A DNA stretch of 64,000 nucleotides, taken from assembly GCA_041392785.1 (NCBI GenBank), contig JAWKLK010000003.1, positions 186,001-250,000 of the forward strand, in the 5' to 3' direction. The DNA comes from OLB9 sp041392785 (GTDB taxonomy: Bacteria > Bacteroidota > Bacteroidia > Chitinophagales > Saprospiraceae). Under the pieces are notes generated by a model, which saw only the letters and a program-made list of their open reading frames with translations, ran no database searches and had not been told where the DNA came from. Position numbers and translations under genes: made by a program. This document shows, one piece after another, positions 8,873 to 17,476 of this stretch (its first letter is position 1; each line of letters starts with the position of its first letter).

Positions 8873-10678
8873 TTATTTGACACAATTGTAATCAGGAGAG
8901 ATGAGTAATAAGTAAAAGGCTGTTCTAACCCGATACCGCCGCCAACTTTCATCCCAAGTCCAATGAAGCGGAGCTAAGGCTTCTCTTATGATTTGGCGAG
9001 TTTCATCTGTCAATTGACCGTGCGTAAAGACAGTGTCAAAATAATTTATAATGTACTCAGAGTCATCAGCTTTCCCTTCAAGTAATTCCGTATCGAGCCA
9101 CACACCATCCAAATCTGCCTCACTACCATGCCAAGAATACATCAACCCTCCCCATGAATCAGATGACCAACTCCAAACATGCACATTATTGATATAAGAA
9201 ATCGCAGATGAAGTATCATGAATCTTAAATTCTGGACCATATTTATTTTCTTCTCTGAAGGTAGCATTCACAGTATAATCAGGCGGGTAAAAATTAAAAA
9301 CAGATGGAGATGCCATCACGTGTTGTTTTACATCCCAAAGATAATTGTATCCATTGTTCCAATATCTATTTTTATTTGAAGTGGTAGGTAAACTTCTTGC
9401 TACTTGTGTATACCTTATGAATGGCTCTCTCAGTTTACCCGAAAGTGCATCATCATGAATGACAGCAGATCTTGCTTCTACATCTAGTAAAATAGCTTTT
9501 ATAACAGCTGCCATATCTCCACGCACACCATGTCCATTGTCAGCAAATACGTCTGCTACACGTTTAACGTATGAAGGAGAAGGATTGGAGGTGGTAAACC
9601 TTTGTATAAGCCTAAATGCAACAAAAGGACCTACATTGGGGTGATTGAAAATAATATCAATTGCTTCTTTTAATTCGTCCATTGCTTCTTGATCAGTGTA
9701 ATTTTGCTTACCTATGATAGTTTGGCCTAAAAAAATTTTATTACCGGGTTCGTGCATCCACCCGAACATTTTCATGGGTACTGTTTTATCCAGACAATAA
9801 ATATTTAAGTCAAATTCAGGTTCATCTGGACAATACATCATAGGTAATGTGGCTCCACCAGCTAATCCTGTAAATATTTTTGCTAATTGTTTTATATCAG
9901 TATTGGAGTATGTCGGGATGAATTTCCCTAAAGAATCTAATTTCGGTGTACCATTTGCATGTAACTCAACTAGCCCTATACTGAAGAGCTGCATGATTTC
10001 ACGTGCAAAATTTTCATCAGGATGAATGTTGTTTTCTACATCTTCACGAGGATTATTCAAATGACTAAGATAATATCCCATAGCTGGATGCAATGCGACT
10101 TTGGTGAGAATATCTTTGTAATTTCCAAAAGCTTCTTCAATAAAAATATCATAGTATGATGCTACGGAATCACCCCAACCTTCAAGATCTGAGCGTATCG
10201 ATGTCACTAAAATCTGACTCAACGCATATGCTACTCGTTGTCTTAAAAGATCTTTATTAGTCATATTTATATTCCACCAAGCATAATTAAAGATGAGCGC
10301 CGTCGGGCCAAAGGCTTCTGGATCAGCCGCAATAATTTCGTCCCATATCGAAAGTAATTCAGGGAGCATGAGAGAAGGTGATTGTTGTATTTGATCGTCA
10401 ATCCATTCAGCATAACTACCTTGACTTACAGCAACAATATCTTCATAATTCGCTCCAAAAGTTGCTTGATTTAAAAATCGAGAAGCATCCAATAGTTGTG
10501 CATTCATCCCACTTCCATCGATGGTCTTGGTGGGATCACTGCCATCTATTGAATTAGATGCAGTGACGGTCACACCTTGAGTTTGGCCTGCACCGAAATA
10601 GGTTATTTGTGCGTTTACCTCTCCAAAAAATGAAATAAACAAAAGTATAACAATAACATATATATATGGTGTTTTCAT
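8873..10678 (-). CDS. Secreted DUF1800 protein
   Basis: A 601-residue protein with an N-terminal signal peptide (residues 1-23, ending in VNA-Q). The DUF1800 core includes ASRFLNQATFGANYEDI, FAREIMQLFSIGLVEL and FTTSNPSPSYVKRVADVF, followed by an Asp-rich segment. DUF1800 proteins have no demonstrated reaction; their constant pairing with DUF1501 suggests a joint extracellular function. No T9SS sorting domain is visible at its C-terminus, unlike the neighbour upstream, whose stop lies only 11 nt before this start. The likely transcript order is 11490 to 7372. Confidence 0.85.
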   Translation of the reverse strand: MKTPYIYVIVILLFISFFGEVNAQITYFGAGQTQGVTVTASNSIDGSDPTKTIDGSGMNAQLLDASRFLNQATFGANYEDIVAVSQGSYAEWIDDQIQQSPSLMLPELLSIWDEIIAADPEAFGPTALIFNYAWWNINMTNKDLLRQRVAYALSQILVTSIRSDLEGWGDSVASYYDIFIEEAFGNYKDILTKVALHPAMGYYLSHLNNPREDVENNIHPDENFAREIMQLFSIGLVELHANGTPKLDSLGKFIPTYSNTDIKQLAKIFTGLAGGATLPMMYCPDEPEFDLNIYCLDKTVPMKMFGWMHEPGNKIFLGQTIIGKQNYTDQEAMDELKEAIDIIFNHPNVGPFVAFRLIQRFTTSNPSPSYVKRVADVFADNGHGVRGDMAAVIKAILLDVEARSAVIHDDALSGKLREPFIRYTQVARSLPTTSNKNRYWNNGYNYLWDVKQHVMASPSVFNFYPPDYTVNATFREENKYGPEFKIHDTSSAISYINNVHVWSWSSDSWGGLMYSWHGSEADLDGVWLDTELLEGKADDSEYIINYFDTVFTHGQLTDETRQIIREALAPLHWTWDESWRRYRVRTAFYLLLISPDYNCVK

Positions 10679-10689
10679 AATATTTATTA

Positions 10690-11490
10690 TTAATGGATTA
10701 TTTCAAGCTTTTTTACAACTACTGAATTACCAGAAATTACAGTACAACTGTACATGCCCGTATGCAAATCACCTAGTTTTACTCTGTGAGTGAACACTTT
10801 GTCCTTTACATCAAGATATTCTGAATGCATTATTCTCCCCTGCATATCAGAGATCAAAAGAGAAGCGCGTCCTTCGACATGGTTGTATAAATGTAAATCA
10901 AAGTAACTGACAGCGGGATTTGGTATGATATCCATAATTTTTTCAGACTTTGCAGTTACTTCATCCGTTACTGATGTTGGTTTTGATGTTTCAATGCGCA
11001 CTTCACTTAATCCAAAACATTTTCCCCCATAATTGGTGATCGGAGTGAATACCAAATATCTACCAAGACTATTTTCAAAATCCAATTCAGCGAAACCTTC
11101 ATAAAAGGAAGATGCGTTTGCTTCAGGCAAAGTAAACATACCTACTTCTGTCCAGTTGATTTTATCTAAAGAAACATCAACAAAAAATTCACGAATTCCA
11201 TCTCTTGTACTTCCTACCAAAGTATCTAAACTCCATGCTTCTAGATCGTAACTATTCACTCTTTCTGGCACATTAAAGTTCCAGATAGTACTTTTTCCAA
11301 AGGAAATAACTTTTCCAACATCGTACATAATCCAGTGTGAAATACCTCTCTCACGTACAGGGTTTTGGGTAGCTTGACACGATAACCATGCATCCGTAAT
11401 ATTTGTAGCATGGCGATCCAAAAATGGTTGTGCATTGATCATGTGCATTGTAAATGCAATCAAAACAAATTGAAAGAAGATTTTTGACAT
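10690..11490 (-). CDS. Discoidin-like T9SS cargo protein
   Basis: The 266-residue product has a signal peptide (ending in INA-Q), one F5/8 type C-like jelly-roll domain (about residues 25-170, with FGLSEVRIE at its end) and a T9SS type A C-terminal domain (about residues 188-266, IIPNPAVSYFDLHLYN to the end). It is the first gene of the DUF1800-DUF1501 run, so a role in sugar or surface binding for that set is plausible. It has a promoter box at 11513-11520. Confidence 0.75.
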   Translation of the reverse strand: MSKIFFQFVLIAFTMHMINAQPFLDRHATNITDAWLSCQATQNPVRERGISHWIMYDVGKVISFGKSTIWNFNVPERVNSYDLEAWSLDTLVGSTRDGIREFFVDVSLDKINWTEVGMFTLPEANASSFYEGFAELDFENSLGRYLVFTPITNYGGKCFGLSEVRIETSKPTSVTDEVTAKSEKIMDIIPNPAVSYFDLHLYNHVEGRASLLISDMQGRIMHSEYLDVKDKVFTHRVKLGDLHTGMYSCTVISGNSVVVKKLEIIH

Positions 11491-11512
11491 ATATATATTA
11501 TTAAAATCGAAA

Positions 11513-11520
11513 CAAAATTA
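11513..11520 (-). promoter_or_regulatory. -7 promoter box of the DUF1800/DUF1501 run
   Basis: The minus-strand sequence TAATTTTG matches TAnnTTTG and lies 22 nt before the ATG at 11490. Confidence 0.55.
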
Positions 11521-11694
11521 GTTAATTACTAATTCAAAACCCAATATTAATGAAGCATTATTACAAAATGGTAGAATCTTCGGATTTTTGGTTAGTGGTT
11601 TCCCCTTAGGTAATGAAGATTATAGAGTCAGAAAGCCTATTTTAATAGCAATTTTCAACCTAGGTTGGGGTTCCGTCTCCGTAAAGACCTTAAT

Positions 11695-11728
11695 AAAAAG
11701 GGCCATTTTTTGAACAAACAGCCTTTTC
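11695..11728 (-). terminator. Probable Rho-independent terminator of the Omp28-like gene
   Basis: The minus strand forms a stem of AAAAGGC with GCCCTTTT (one bulged base) and runs into a T-rich tract ending TTTTTATTAA, 24 nt past the stop codon at 11752. Confidence 0.45.
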
Positions 11729-11751
11729 TATTAAGATCTTTGACTATTCTG

Positions 11752-13635
11752 CTATTCTACAATCAACTTTTGAACAGTGGATTTCCCATTTACCATCAAT
11801 TGAACGTAATACATACCTGTACTAAAATTATCAGTCAAGATAGGCAATGATTGCAGGCCAGAGAATTTACCATATTTTCTAGATGCTACAATTTGTCCAA
11901 GGCTATTTGAAATGTTCACTGTAACATCTGACATTTTGTTCAAATTGATATCTAAGTATGAAATATTATTGGTTGGATTGGGTGATAAACTTACCTGATC
12001 TAGCTCCAAGATATCATCAACATTTACAGCGAAGGATGGTGTTTGTGCAGCATTCTCCACTTGACCTGATGTATTGTTTACAACAAAGGCCACTGAATGT
12101 AAATTTGCAATTTTTTGTGCCGTTGGTGAGGTATAATCTACAGAGAATAAAAAGGTATCTCCTACTTTGATTGAATCGGGAATTATATTGTTTGCACCAT
12201 TAAAACCAAATGGTATTGCTCTTGCGACTTCATTGTATACCATCTGTGAAGCTGGAACAGGGTTTGGAAGATTTTCATAGCCTCCCATAGGTCCATTGCC
12301 TCCACCTGAGTACGAATTAGCCTGATCAAATGCCGCACTATTACCTTTCACTCCATCTTCAACCACAACAACAACCACTGAAAAATCTGCATCTGTTATA
12401 TTTGAATGGAATTCAACAGCTCCTTTAATGGTAATTTTCCTATCAACAATTGATTGCTCAACAGATATATCTACAGGCGCAACTTGTTTACTTACCAATT
12501 CAGTGAAGTAATCCAGCATTTCTTCTGGATCAATAATTTTCTCCCTATTTATGACAGCAGAAGGATACTTACTGAATCCAGGCAATTGACGAATACCATT
12601 GCTATAAGCAGAAACTTTCATTGGGTCATCATGATGAACCGAAATCCCAATGAAATCATTTGGGTAATCTGATTTCATTTGAGCCTTGAATACTGCTCCT
12701 CTAGGACTCCAAGAAGACCAAGTTCCTGTGGCTTCTTCTGCTAACATCTTTTTATGTATTCTTTTATTGACCCCATAGACCTTAGTCGAACCCAAATCGT
12801 TTGTATTATTGAGATCTGTTTGGCCATTTATAGACTTAATTTTGATTCTTACTTCATTTTTAGCGATATTAGCGATTCTGTATGTGTAAATACCTTTGTA
12901 AGTCTCAGAAAAAGCTAAATCCAAATTACCTAAATTGATCTCTTCAGTCGTAACTCCATCAGTTGCTTCAAGCACCATGGAAGTTATTCTAATATAGCCC
13001 ATATTTGAGACGGAAAATTCGATGTCTACATCATCGTTTTTTACAGCATAGCTTACACTAGATACATTGTCAATTTGACCATCAATGTCCAAAAGATTAT
13101 ACACTACGATATCATCCACCAATAAAACTAACAAATCATCAGAATAATCATGGAAGGCTATCCTGATGTTTTTTCCTATATAATCCTTTAGGCTTACGTT
13201 TCTTACTGTAATATAAGGATTTTCTGGTCCTACATCCAACAAAACATCCGTAAAATCAGATACATTAGCCCCTCCACTTGGTGAAATCATAACTCTATAG
13301 GTATTTGGATACGTACTATTACCCACAAAGGCCGCCCAAGTTAGAATGGTTTTTTCTGTTATACCGATAATTTGTGGCGTAATCAACCAATCATCTGCTT
13401 TACCTGCAGGCTCATAATATGAATTATTTACCGCTGCTGGATTTCCAGAAGTTAAGGCATCAGTCACTACCCAAGATCCATCCAAAAGAGTCACCTGTGC
13501 GTTGGCAATATTCTTGTCTACGTCAATAGTAATCATATCATCCTTTCCATTGGTGAAGTCCTGATAGTATAAAACCTGACTATTGGAATAAATAATGGAA
13601 AATAAAAATGTAAATAAAAGTAAATTTTGCTTCAT
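11752..13635 (-). CDS. Secreted cleaved-adhesin/Omp28-like protein lacking the active-site cysteines, T9SS cargo
   Basis: A 627-residue protein with a signal peptide (ends SNS-Q). A jelly-roll "cleaved adhesin"/choice-of-anchor domain follows (about residues 20-180, DDWLITPQI and FHDYSDD), then an Omp28-related thioredoxin-like domain (about residues 295-490). A T9SS type A domain ends the protein (LSPNPTNNISYLDINL to the end). In this family the Omp28 domain normally starts E-E-x-T-G-x-W-C-x-x-C-P. Here residues 300-313 read EEATGTWSSWSPRG, with serines at both cysteine positions, so the domain cannot do thiol-disulphide exchange. The next gene upstream encodes a related secreted protein with an intact CGPC. 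A structural or binding role is inferred. Confidence 0.8.
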   Translation of the reverse strand: MKQNLLLFTFLFSIIYSNSQVLYYQDFTNGKDDMITIDVDKNIANAQVTLLDGSWVVTDALTSGNPAAVNNSYYEPAGKADDWLITPQIIGITEKTILTWAAFVGNSTYPNTYRVMISPSGGANVSDFTDVLLDVGPENPYITVRNVSLKDYIGKNIRIAFHDYSDDLLVLLVDDIVVYNLLDIDGQIDNVSSVSYAVKNDDVDIEFSVSNMGYIRITSMVLEATDGVTTEEINLGNLDLAFSETYKGIYTYRIANIAKNEVRIKIKSINGQTDLNNTNDLGSTKVYGVNKRIHKKMLAEEATGTWSSWSPRGAVFKAQMKSDYPNDFIGISVHHDDPMKVSAYSNGIRQLPGFSKYPSAVINREKIIDPEEMLDYFTELVSKQVAPVDISVEQSIVDRKITIKGAVEFHSNITDADFSVVVVVVEDGVKGNSAAFDQANSYSGGGNGPMGGYENLPNPVPASQMVYNEVARAIPFGFNGANNIIPDSIKVGDTFLFSVDYTSPTAQKIANLHSVAFVVNNTSGQVENAAQTPSFAVNVDDILELDQVSLSPNPTNNISYLDINLNKMSDVTVNISNSLGQIVASRKYGKFSGLQSLPILTDNFSTGMYYVQLMVNGKSTVQKLIVE

Positions 13636-13841
13636 AAATATTAAGATTTTAATTAATGCTCAATATAAATGGAAAATGATTACATCGAAACAGTAATTTT
13701 TATGAAGGTCTCCAGGATTACATTTATTTACACAAAATCATTGTTGCGAAGGTAAATTTTATAAGTATCTGGATGGATGAATGAATGCGGATCATCTTCA
13801 ATAAGTAAGTAGAATCTTAGGGAATAAAAGTTTCATGTTAA

Positions 13842-13882
13842 AATAAAAAAGCAAGGTTGATATAAATTACCAACCTTGCTTT
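13842..13882 (-). terminator. Rho-independent terminator
   Basis: A perfect 12-bp stem (CAACCTTGCTTT on one arm, AAAGCAAGGTTG on the other, 11-nt loop) is followed on the minus strand by TTTTATTTTAA. It lies 20 nt beyond the stop of the TlpA-like gene at 13902. Confidence 0.85.
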
Positions 13883-13901
13883 GTATCTAGAATATCTTAA
13901 A

Positions 13902-15359
13902 TTATAGCTTTGAAAATTTCTCAGCAAACAGACCTTTATCTGTTTTAACATTTAGGAAGTATAAACCTTGATTTAAATGATCGACATTAACAAAATTTGA
14001 ATTTTGAGCTATATTGGACACTACTTTTCCTGTGATATCAGTTACGAAAACCGAATAATTTGAATTATCTTTTACAGTAAGATTAAAATTCAAAATTGAT
14101 CCCACAGGATTAGGATACATATTGAACTCTTCAACGATATCTGAGTCTACAACTGCAGATGTCAAATCTACTCTTGAAAATGCAGAAACTGTAGTTTCAA
14201 AATTCCATTCTCCTAAATTTTCCTTTAAAACGTCTCCGTTCAAATTTTCAATTACGATACCTGGAACTGGGTGCCTTGAACTATCAAAACCTGTCAAACC
14301 ATCCCCAAATCCATCAGCAATGTTAAATGTGAGGCAATTTATACTACCCTCAGGTATCTCCAATTCATAAACAAATTCTTTGTTGGCATCATCTCCTCCA
14401 CCGCCATCAGTTCCTGGGCCTGCTTGGAAAGTTTCATTTAATAGAGTTTTTCCACTGCCGGAGACTTTAAAGGTCGTCTCACCAGGATAAAAATCTGTTG
14501 TGAATTTAACAACAAATTTTTCATTGTTTATCAAAGGACTAACATATCTAGCAACCCACTCATCTTCAGGTACATCTGCTACGCCATCAATAGAATTAAT
14601 TTTCAAAGTTACATCCATTGATTCTTTGATTTGTCTATTTGAAAAAGGCAATTTTCCAGTTTGAAAAATGCCAATTGCATCTTGTAAAATTGCTCCAACT
14701 GTTTCTGTTCCAAATGTTAGTTCGGCATCCACTTCATTAATTTCAGTTGTTCCTAAGTTGATAAAATCATGTTTTGTTGAAAATACCGAAACAGTACAGA
14801 AACTCTTCTCAATGGGAGCCGAAGTGATATAAATGTCTTTTTCAGCAGCTGGATCTATTGCTTTACTCCAAATTTCTGGATTATACCTATAATCACCCAT
14901 CTCTAACACTCGTCTATCAGGTCGAATAACATAAAGAGTTGGATAAAATGCTATCTTTAAGATGTCATTCAAATCAGATGTGTTTGCAAATGGATATGGA
15001 ACACCATCAACCCAATTACCATAAGATCTATCGGACTCTTGAAACATATCTTCCAATGACGTACTATCGTCTCCCTCGATAGCAAATACACGGACTTGAT
15101 CTGAGCCTGCAGGGCCATAAAATTCGTAAATAGCTTTTAGTGTTTCTGTTCTATGAAAACTCCAGCATGGACCACACCAGGTTGCGAAAACATCCAATAT
15201 TACACTTTTTCCCGAATCTAAAATTTCATATACATCATGTTGATTTCCATCAAGATCTGTGAAAACGAGATTTTCCTCCAAAAATTCACCGTTTTTGATT
15301 TGCGCATTTGCAAATGGTGCCAATGAAATCAAAATAAGTAAAAGTAAAAATTGCTTCAT
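13902..15359 (-). CDS. Secreted TlpA-like thioredoxin-fold protein with T9SS C-terminal domain
   Basis: The 485-residue product has a signal peptide (ends FANA-Q) and an N-terminal TlpA/AhpC-type thioredoxin domain (about residues 25-175). That domain has the intact redox motif FATWCGPCWSFHRTE and a late cis-proline segment (AFYPTLYVI). A ~220-residue beta-rich region contains FNIADGFGDGLTGFDS, a pattern seen in many Bacteroidota surface proteins. A T9SS type A domain follows (MYPNPVGSILNFNL to the end). A thiol-disulphide role outside the cell is inferred. It has its own promoter (15390-15397) and a strong terminator, so it is monocistronic. Confidence 0.85.
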   Translation of the reverse strand: MKQFLLLLILISLAPFANAQIKNGEFLEENLVFTDLDGNQHDVYEILDSGKSVILDVFATWCGPCWSFHRTETLKAIYEFYGPAGSDQVRVFAIEGDDSTSLEDMFQESDRSYGNWVDGVPYPFANTSDLNDILKIAFYPTLYVIRPDRRVLEMGDYRYNPEIWSKAIDPAAEKDIYITSAPIEKSFCTVSVFSTKHDFINLGTTEINEVDAELTFGTETVGAILQDAIGIFQTGKLPFSNRQIKESMDVTLKINSIDGVADVPEDEWVARYVSPLINNEKFVVKFTTDFYPGETTFKVSGSGKTLLNETFQAGPGTDGGGGDDANKEFVYELEIPEGSINCLTFNIADGFGDGLTGFDSSRHPVPGIVIENLNGDVLKENLGEWNFETTVSAFSRVDLTSAVVDSDIVEEFNMYPNPVGSILNFNLTVKDNSNYSVFVTDITGKVVSNIAQNSNFVNVDHLNQGLYFLNVKTDKGLFAEKFSKL

Positions 15360-15389
15360 AAAATTTATTTGTGATTGTTAAATAATCGC

Positions 15390-15397
15390 CAAAGTTA
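15390..15397 (-). promoter_or_regulatory. -7 promoter box of the TlpA-like gene
   Basis: The minus-strand sequence TAACTTTG matches TAnnTTTG, 31 nt before the ATG at 15359. Confidence 0.6.
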
Positions 15398-15683
15398 AAC
15401 AAATAATTTAAATCTAAAATTCAAATAGACTAAAAATGGCTTCTAAATGACTGAATAGCATATTTATTTATGAATATATTGAGATAAAGGCATAAAAGAT
15501 ATTTTACTGCATTAATCTTTCTCAATAAAATTCATTAATTTAATTGACTTTTCATGCTTTATGTTCTTTTTTCAACTTGTAAAATTTCTTTAAATTATTT
15601 GGTATTTCTTGATGATTCATTTAATTTTACGACACAGATTAATTTAAGGATTGTTAAGTAATACATAAGTCAATCAGTAAAAT
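15398..15683. other. A+T-rich intergenic stretch, nothing recognised
   Basis: Between the divergent genes at 15359 and 15684 I find only A+T-rich DNA, with no further hairpin, repeat or reading frame. Confidence 0.5.
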
Positions 15684-16046
15684 ATGAATGCATTGCATCT
15701 TCAAACAGCCAAAGTAGGAACTTGGGTGGTAGCTACAATTATTTTTATAATGGTGGTCATAAGTCATTTCATGAATGAATTGTATGTACAACAAGGTGGA
15801 AAGTTTGAAATTTTTGGAAAGTTTGGCATTTTGCTTGTATTTGGCCTGGTTTGGCGTTGGAAACACATTGGAAAAATTGTATCTATATTGACCTTCATTC
15901 AAATAATAGTAATGTTGATACATATATTGATGATAAAAGCAGTGTCAATTCCTTATATTGCCCTGTTAATTGGACTTTCTATTACTTTTTACTTAACGAC
16001 TTTTTCTAAGTCAATCTTCAATTATTTAAATAAAATAGCAGAATAA
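15684..16046 (+). CDS. Small multi-pass membrane protein, unknown function
   Basis: The 120-residue product is almost entirely hydrophobic, with four likely membrane segments (about residues 12-30, 45-57, 63-80 and 88-105). No known family was recognised. An open frame on the opposite strand (15654-15923) overlaps it, but its composition is unlike a protein here. The rightward frame is favoured for its regular transmembrane spacing and ATG start. Confidence 0.55.
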   Translation: MNALHLQTAKVGTWVVATIIFIMVVISHFMNELYVQQGGKFEIFGKFGILLVFGLVWRWKHIGKIVSILTFIQIIVMLIHILMIKAVSIPYIALLIGLSITFYLTTFSKSIFNYLNKIAE

Positions 16047-16298
16047 CCATTCCAACAAACTTTCGATTGGTATCGAGTATCATCATTGTCGCCTTTGAAT
16101 TACATTTAAAGATGACTTCTTTACCTATGATTAATTAAACATCCAATTTGTATTACTTTCTTATTACAAAATACTGGATAATTACTTTGGCAAGTTTAAA
16201 TGAGATACACAGTACAAATTCTATCAAAAACTTGCATGCATACAATACGAAAGAACTTAAGCTTTAAAAAATTGTTCCATAGATTAAATTCAGGTGAA

Positions 16299-16706
16299 AT
16301 GAGAGCTTCTATTTATCGGTTAGCACACTTTAATGCAGCGCATAGGCTTCATAACCCTAAGTGGTCAGATCAGTATAACCGTGAAATTTTTGGTGTATGC
16401 AATAATGCCAATTTTCATGGACATAATTATGATTTGGAAATACGACTCACAGGAGAAATCAGTGAAGATACAGGTTATGTATATGATATGAAAATGCTTG
16501 CTGATCTTATTGAAGAACATATTGAAAAAAAACTGGATCATAAAAATTTAAATTTGGATGTAGAAGAATTTAAGACTTTGCTTCCTAGTGCAGAAAATAT
16601 AGCAGTAGTTATTTATAATATCTTGAGAGCCAAAATAGATCTCAAGTATGATCTACATGTTAAATTGTGGGAAACACCGAGAAACTATGTATCTTACCCC
16701 GTGTAA
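16299..16706 (+). CDS. 6-pyruvoyl-tetrahydropterin synthase / QueD family protein
   Basis: A 135-residue T-fold protein. The zinc-binding histidines are visible in FNAAHRL and FHGHNY, and the catalytic Cys lies in GVCNNANFHGHNY. The C-terminal LWETPRNYVSYPV contains the substrate-binding Glu. Wording of the CNN..HGH motif is closer to 6-pyruvoyl-tetrahydropterin synthase than to typical QueD, so either a pterin role or 6-carboxy-tetrahydropterin synthesis for queuosine is possible. I use the ATG at 16299. The in-frame ATG at 16200 would add a 33-residue basic extension absent from the family. Confidence 0.8.
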   Translation: MRASIYRLAHFNAAHRLHNPKWSDQYNREIFGVCNNANFHGHNYDLEIRLTGEISEDTGYVYDMKMLADLIEEHIEKKLDHKNLNLDVEEFKTLLPSAENIAVVIYNILRAKIDLKYDLHVKLWETPRNYVSYPV

Positions 16707-16764
16707 ATTCTATATATAGCAATATTAATTACCATTTTTGGTCACATATTAGAATAAAATAATA

Positions 16765-16772
16765 TACTTTTG
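16765..16772 (+). promoter_or_regulatory. -7 promoter box of the deoxynucleoside kinase gene
   Basis: TACTTTTG matches TAnnTTTG. Its last base is the first base of the GTG at 16772, which therefore cannot serve as the start; transcription should begin near 16777. Confidence 0.5.
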
Positions 16773-16783
16773 TGCCAACAACC

Positions 16784-17443
16784 TTGAGCACAATCAAACA
16801 CACTATTCCATACAATTATATTTGCATAGAAGGAAATATCGGAGCCGGTAAAACCACATTTTGCCATATGCTGAAGGATGAATATAGTTGTAACTTAATT
16901 CTGGAAGAATTTGCGGACAATCCTTTTTTACCACTATTTTATCAGGATCCAGAAAGATATGCATTCACTGTGGAGCTATTTTTCATGACTGAACGCCATA
17001 AACAATTACAGAGATCATTGATCAACAAAGATATGTTTGTAGATTTTACTGTTGCCGACTATACATTTATAAAAACACTATTGTTCGCACATAAAAACCT
17101 ACCCCAAGACGAATTTAGGCTGTTTCAAAAAATGTTTTATGTACTCAATCAATCATTTCCTCAACCAGATTTGATGGTGTATTTCCATAGAGATGTGCCT
17201 ATACTCCAACAAAACATTAAAAAGAGAAACAGAGAATATGAAGTGTACATTACAGATGAATATCTGGAAAACATCCAAAACGCTTATTTTGAATATTTTA
17301 GAAATATTTTGTCATTTCCTATTCTCATCATTGATTTAAATAATATCGACTTCAAGGATAATCCTACTCATTACGACCATATAAAATATCTTCTCTCAAA
17401 AGTATATCTTCCTGGTGTTCACAGAATAAGTTTGGTAGTATAG
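16784..17443 (+). CDS. Deoxynucleoside kinase
   Basis: This enzyme phosphorylates deoxynucleosides in salvage (dGK/dAK/dCK type, specificity not assignable). The 219-residue product has the P-loop GNIGAGKTT at residues 17-25, the EEF motif after it (LILEEFADNPFLPLFY) and the LID-type Arg-rich helix (NIKKRNREYEVYI). I place the start at TTG 16784, because the upstream GTG at 16772 overlaps the promoter box and no ATG precedes the P-loop. The leader would be only about 6 nt. The gene ends inside a terminator-like hairpin shared with the convergent adhesin. Confidence 0.85.
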   Translation: MSTIKHTIPYNYICIEGNIGAGKTTFCHMLKDEYSCNLILEEFADNPFLPLFYQDPERYAFTVELFFMTERHKQLQRSLINKDMFVDFTVADYTFIKTLLFAHKNLPQDEFRLFQKMFYVLNQSFPQPDLMVYFHRDVPILQQNIKKRNREYEVYITDEYLENIQNAYFEYFRNILSFPILIIDLNNIDFKDNPTHYDHIKYLLSKVYLPGVHRISLVV

Positions 17444-17465
17444 GTTTTGCCAGACTACCAAACTT
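17428..17465. terminator. Convergent terminator-like hairpin
   Basis: A perfect 12-bp inverted repeat (AAGTTTGGTAGT / ACTACCAAACTT, 14-nt spacer) lies between the convergent ends of the kinase and adhesin genes. The kinase stop codon falls in the loop. There is no long T-run on either side, so efficiency is uncertain. Confidence 0.55.
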
Positions 17466-17476
17466 TGACTATATTC

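Noticed and set aside
15654..15923. 89-codon frame on the minus strand
   Set aside because: It lies antisense to the more convincing membrane protein at 15684-16046 and has an improbable amino-acid composition.
16200..16298. 33-residue N-terminal extension of the pterin synthase homologue
   Set aside because: It is absent from the family, basic and low in pattern; the ATG at 16299 gives the normal length.
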